Shown here one piece after another: positions 62,101 to 64,000 of a stretch of DNA of 64,000 bases (position 1 is its first letter; every line of letters starts with the position of its first letter). The DNA comes from Bacteroidia bacterium (GTDB taxonomy: Bacteria > Bacteroidota > Bacteroidia > Flavobacteriales_E > Vicingaceae). The DNA lies in contig JAUIMG010000005.1 in assembly GCA_030433355.1 (NCBI GenBank), positions 62,001 to 126,000 on the forward strand, given 5' to 3'. The notes beneath the pieces are model-generated. The model was not told the origin of the DNA. It worked only from the letters and a program-made list of their open reading frames with translations, and ran no database searches. The translations under genes and the position numbers were made by a program.

Positions 62101-64000
62101 TCAGTAAGCTTCTCTGTTACTGCAAATACAAATATCTTTGAAATTGCAAACCGTTTAAACTCAAGCTACTTTAGTGGTCAATTAGACGAAATTAGAATAT
62201 GGCAAAGAGCCTTATGTGACTCTGAACTATTTCAATATAGCAGTTGTGAAACTCAAAATACGAACCAACTTTCACTATATTTTGATTTAAATCAAGGGAT
62301 TGCTGAAGGCAATAATACTTTAATTACTGCTATAACGGATCGATCTGCAAATGGATTGGATGGCACTCCAACTGGCTTTCCATTTACTGGAACTTTTTCA
62401 AATTTTGTAGAGGGTCCAGATCAAGTTTTTGACACATGCGCAAATATTACACTATCTCCTTTGGTTACTTCTATTGTTCAAAATTCTGCAGTTAATTGTT
62501 TTGGAGACTCTACTACTCTAACCGCCAATGTTAGTGGCGGCTCTGGTTTATATACTTTCAATTGGTCCTCTGGTGATATTACTCAAACCACTATGAATTT
62601 AGGTTCAGGAAGCTACTCAGTAATTATTTCTGACGGATCTTGTTCATTGCCGGATACCTTAAGTCTAATTATTAATGCCACAAATAGAAAGTCAACTCTT
62701 GCAGATACTTTAAATTCTGTCGTTCAACTGGGGTCTAGTATAGCAGGTCTAAATGATTTTGTAGATGCTGGCGAGTCTGTTAGCATTAATGAGATTGGAA
62801 ATCGAATGGCTGTATCCGCTCCAGGTTTAGACTTTGGCGGATCAAATACTGGATCAACAACTATATTTGAGTGGGATGGAGCTTCTTGGAGTATTATTGG
62901 ATCCTCAATAAATGGGGAAGCTATTGAAGATAGGTCTGGATTCGAAATAGACTTAAATGATGCTGGGAATAGAATTGCTATTGGTGCTCATCTAAATGAT
63001 GGAAATGGAGCTAACTCAGGTCATGTAAGAGTATTTGAATGGGATGGTACTAGTTGGAATCAAATGGGATCAGATATAGATGGAGAAGCTGCTGGTGATT
63101 TGTCAGGTCTTGCTTTGGAATTAAATAGCTTAGGGAATAGAATAGTTATTGGCGCTGAAAGGAATGATGGTTTTGCAACAGACGCAGGTCATGCAAGGGT
63201 ATTTGAATGGGATGGTACAAACTGGATTCAATTAGGAATGGATATTGAAGGTCAGGCAGTGAATGATAGATCTGGAACAGATGTATCTATTAATGGCATT
63301 GGAAATAGGGTAGCAGTAGGTGCTAGATTAAATGATGGAAGCGCATCTGACGCTGGAAACACAAGAGTATACGAGTGGAATGGTTCTAATTGGATACAAT
63401 TAGGGACCGATATACAGGGCGAAGCGGCTAATGATGAATCTGGAGCAACAATAAGTTTGAATAAATCTGGAGATAGAATAGCTATTGGTGCTAGATTAAA
63501 CGATGGAAATGGAGCTCAATCTGGTCATGTAAGAGTTTACGAATGGAACTTAGGTTCTTGGAATCAAATCGGTTCAGACTTAAATGGGGATGCTGCAGGA
63601 GATCTTTTTGGTTTCGATGTTAAGCTAAATTATGGTGGCGATTTAGTATTGGTAGGAGCAACAGCGCATGATGGTGCAAACTTAAATGGCGGATTGGCTA
63701 GAGCTTATAAATGGAATGGAGCAAATTGGAATCAGATAGGAGCAGATGTAGGAGGAGAGTTTTTTGATTCACTGGGTACCTCAATAGATATAAATGGAAC
63801 TGGAGATCTTTTCGCAGTAGGTTCACCTGGATTCGATGGAGCAGGTATTGACTATGGAAGAGCTCAATTAATGCAATATAGTGTGGAGTCTTGCGAAGAT
63901 TTTGTTTGGGCTCAAAATAGCCAAACGTATAACTCTAGTGGAACCTATTATGATACTTTAATTGCAGCAAATGGATGTGATTCTCTAGTTACACTTAACC
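56194..64000 (+). CDS. Giant secreted adhesin-like protein: SprB-like repeats, LamG domains, seven propeller-like repeats (3' end beyond window)
   Basis: An open frame from ATG 56194 through 2602 codons with no stop before the window edge, so the C-terminus is unseen. A signal peptide (residues 1-23, ending VSGQ) is followed by two SprB-like repeats (WSNAATTKTINSLLPGSYSV near residue 211, WSNSATTDTISNLSPGAYGV near 436), each carrying a large inserted beta module. Next come a Cys-rich module (about 476-633), two ordinary SprB repeats (about 640-783), four LamG/concanavalin-like domains (starting near 796, 1155, 1515 and 1865), another SprB repeat (near 2090-2150), seven propeller-like repeats (about 2190-2565) and a final SGTYYDTLIAANGCDSL unit. 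Repeats of this kind occur in type IX-secreted gliding and adhesion proteins. A sorting domain would lie beyond the edge. Confidence 0.9.
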   Translation, partial: MKLLTNYLSFLLIFLYSFFTVSGQCTIEFQTTNVNCFGLSDGALSAHISDNHFIETAGRSTKSLAGASGDYFDYRNGHRFSVIGDTVQIDSVTVYPNGSGTIQINIRNSSDVVIYSSPSKAFSNATGLASKIYVGAKLSPGTNYVMDAEGSTIFRMWADVATFPAYPINSPSGALRITSAWIGATNQVAVNNFYFYYDWDITVFPTETFTWSNAATTKTINSLLPGSYSVTIADNYGCSFEFASANVYEPTEVEANPLVEAFVDCYGVNNGMLTANPSGGEINYTNIGRTQAIDGSFLANYTEGVTFNVNSDSLTINSVEVYPEGNGIVVANIFDSSNTLISSHSINVSFPLGPVVLPIGTTLGRGNNYYMNAVGTSLIGGQNNALYRSNTNSNYPYTTPGRALEITNSIIQYSNPVFYYYFYSWDVTEKETYLINWSNSATTDTISNLSPGAYGVTVTTASGCQSDESIVLETPFYPELSAKGSIIYDQVFENGITYCAEDKPFEAWDPFRSSLDTNNIDFASIHASGSLSAPILECLDPDKVKLIAAALNNGTDTIIDCNGLKWSIGSGCSTGCGDPAAVAISVDPTSTNTCSCFPDFILRPKIGNTAWGGYNTVGNNCNPVSQSLRLEFKVYNSNIIDSICFAAGNGQIIPNVRGGDDFSAYQFAWSNTSTSSSLTNLSSGTYSVTITDASGCTDTASYSIAEADSLGLSITVTNASSAVANDGQLVPTVTGGFPPYTFNWSNAITDSLNGSLGTGDYTLTLTDAINCSIIQTERIAFVQNGLLAGLTELPGSANALNFDGIDDYVRMPITINPSISNFTAELWFNTDTSGGVNRILLSQANGSGNGRDLLYIRVTSRLATFLGGAAMQGTEIIDAGKWYHAAITWDGSTVSTYLNGSLQNSSAITPSSADGDWILGNNNLSGGRFSGSRDEIRIWDEALTAIEIKEWMSKKVNSSHPSFANLRAYYQCDQSSGTTLIDATGNNDGVLANMDAVASWSLSGAPIGDESVCAYPAIPLRDTLPNGNIIIVENFQGSPDGVQLYQVLDTAQFSSFPSEAAFVDTLSYFGVKIYNGTSYDVKIDYSNNPNFNGDPFEDRIRVFKRESGADGDWEPATGFFSVDTDNNIISINNQSGTEFVIGFSVATYPEEPGSGYTLQFDGGSDIFIPNSLEITNITDYTYSSWIKIDNNSLNPIFSKYLSGNLDIEFYHTSSALRIEHNNGNGGTFGAVSAPVLPLNEWVHLAITYSSGAIRVYVNGELTFSSGIVAPLQSAYDIILGSSATLPPQFNGQMDEVRIWNTSLTQPLIREWMNKKLNSTHPNFANVVAYYRFDENQGGMLIDLVNGNDGTLNGGFNATSWQRSGAALGDTSVIAAPAAPINITMDNGLAISVTDFDSPADAISLYKVEDTALVSTIPTQIDTIDDRSYFGVKLVGGGTYNIEIDYSANPTFASAIRERNIRVLKRDNGADGTWEQAISRIFVDIPSNRIKIPGQSGTEYVLGFSNVTYPDQIGSGYALNLDGGNELIQFPRSPEMDNLNNYTYSAWVNFDNTNINPIFSKRDPAAADIDIYHGVSGLVVSHNVGNGGTYNFTVGPVIPINEWNHVAVVHNSGLVRVFLNGELAHTDILPIPLQSNFPFDIGTTRLNASQLNGQIDEVRIWNTPLTQNLIREWMCRKLTARHDSINNLIAYYRFDEAQGDTLYDLARGNNGELINMEAADWQLSGAALGDTSIFSYPSGPLTYVFPNNDSISITSGEQLYIVRDTANNMNVPNGLDSLLAPPYFGIFTTNPAVQNDIFVYYGNRGIANDYEINLAKRTDNSDLSWSQFDLSLRQAAPAVNAFAAFDQDGRGEYMLATGANNALFFDGINDEFTVPNDAVLDIASNFTISFWINPTTNLGPAQYVLSKPFSYSIVYENTNDNIEFFAEGFTGSAPSNTQIPIIAGQWQFIAYTYDGANLRGYLNDSLVVDESVSFSVTANTNIFEIANRLNSSYFSGQLDEIRIWQRALCDSELFQYSSCETQNTNQLSLYFDLNQGIAEGNNTLITAITDRSANGLDGTPTGFPFTGTFSNFVEGPDQVFDTCANITLSPLVTSIVQNSAVNCFGDSTTLTANVSGGSGLYTFNWSSGDITQTTMNLGSGSYSVIISDGSCSLPDTLSLIINATNRKSTLADTLNSVVQLGSSIAGLNDFVDAGESVSINEIGNRMAVSAPGLDFGGSNTGSTTIFEWDGASWSIIGSSINGEAIEDRSGFEIDLNDAGNRIAIGAHLNDGNGANSGHVRVFEWDGTSWNQMGSDIDGEAAGDLSGLALELNSLGNRIVIGAERNDGFATDAGHARVFEWDGTNWIQLGMDIEGQAVNDRSGTDVSINGIGNRVAVGARLNDGSASDAGNTRVYEWNGSNWIQLGTDIQGEAANDESGATISLNKSGDRIAIGARLNDGNGAQSGHVRVYEWNLGSWNQIGSDLNGDAAGDLFGFDVKLNYGGDLVLVGATAHDGANLNGGLARAYKWNGANWNQIGADVGGEFFDSLGTSIDINGTGDLFAVGSPGFDGAGIDYGRAQLMQYSVESCEDFVWAQNSQTYNSSGTYYDTLIAANGCDSLVTLN
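59215..61380 (+). repeat. Two tandem long repeats inside the giant gene (about 1.08 kb each)
   Basis: The protein encoded by about 59215-60300 (GDESVCAYP onward) and by about 60300-61380 (GDTSVIAAP onward) aligns over about 360 residues. Each unit has a linker domain with KIDYSNNPNF or EIDYSANPTF, RVFKRESGADGDWE or RVLKRDNGADGTWE, and QSGTEFVIGFS or QSGTEYVLGFS. Each linker is followed by a LamG domain with MDEVRIWNTSLTQPLIREWM or IDEVRIWNTPLTQNLIREWM. The divergence is moderate, so this is an old duplication rather than a recent one. The preceding LamG domain shares only the second half. Confidence 0.8.
62750..63890 (+). repeat. Seven tandem propeller-like repeats in the giant protein
   Basis: Seven consecutive units of about 56 residues follow the pattern SINxxGNRIAIGAxxNDG, then VRVFEWDGTSWNQMG, then DIDGEAAGDLSG. 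The first (SVSINEIGNRMAVSAPG) and last (TSIDINGTGDLFAVGSPG) differ most. Seven units of this length would suit a closed seven-bladed beta-propeller. The corresponding DNA period is about 168 bp with visible similarity between units. Confidence 0.8.

Noticed and set aside
1-64000. CRISPR arrays, insertion sequences, integrases or prophage genes
   Set aside because: No regularly spaced identical repeats, transposase or integrase motifs were found on either strand.

Overview
This 64 kb AT-rich window comes from a chromosome of the phylum Bacteroidota. The evidence is a probable PorZ (type IX secretion) gene, a giant SprB-repeat surface protein, lineage-typical families (DUF4837, DUF4175, a LysRS with a C-terminal extension), a TonB receptor of the Bacteroidota heme-receptor type, and repeated TAnnTTTG (-7) promoter boxes close to start codons. 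Finer placement, such as a marine Flavobacteriales or Cytophagales relative, is a guess. No insertion sequence, prophage, CRISPR array or obvious broken gene was seen. Coding density is very high, with many short overlaps and many TTG starts.

Layout. 1-5.8 kb: a YfiR-like periplasmic protein, a TPR protein and a HAMP-SpoIIE phosphatase in tandem, then a DEDDy exonuclease and a fused two-ATPase ABC protein. 5.8-15.5 kb: a light-response and pigment locus. It holds a B12-dependent CarH-type MerR regulator, a leftward operon (ECF sigma, crtI, crtB, SDR oxidoreductase, photolyase), a nucleoside-diphosphate-sugar epimerase-like/DUF2867 protein with a divergent SRPBCC protein, and uvrC divergent from the regulator. 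Inverted repeats with a TTGTTTA core cover the predicted sigma-gene promoter. 15.5-28.5 kb: gpsA, lysS, a phosphosugar isomerase, a serine hydrolase, a small membrane-anchored protein, a heme-type TonB receptor, a YjbR protein, DUF502, a coiled-coil protein, a TlpA-like lipoprotein, an M28 peptidase and rpiB. 28.5-35.4 kb: a 412-bp AT-rich gap, then a MORN-repeat protein, an eight-PAS histidine kinase and a LytTR response regulator.

35.4-43.7 kb: a FAD oxidoreductase, tatA, gatA, a MltD-type transglycosylase, a DUF4837 lipoprotein, recO and the porZ-like gene. 43.8-51.8 kb: tRNA-Arg, then a leftward cluster of methyltransferase, mnmG, ybeY, an RsbW-like ATPase, a 1113-aa DUF4175 protein and an RNA-methyltransferase-like gene. 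Two near-perfect parS sites flank mnmG, which suggests the window lies in the origin-proximal part of the chromosome. 51.8-56 kb: gltX, folB, tRNA-Cys, a pabA/trpG amidotransferase and an ALDH7-type dehydrogenase. 56.2-64 kb: the first 2602 codons of a giant secreted protein (SprB-like repeats with nested inserts, a Cys-rich module, four LamG-like domains and seven propeller-like repeats) that runs off the right edge.

Together the genes cover light-controlled carotenoid synthesis and DNA repair, envelope sensing and export (including the T9SS), and housekeeping translation. The most novel-looking items are the nested module architecture of the giant protein, the predicted light-regulated operator, the paired parS sites at identical distance from two start codons, and two genes that begin within 12 nt of an intrinsic terminator.
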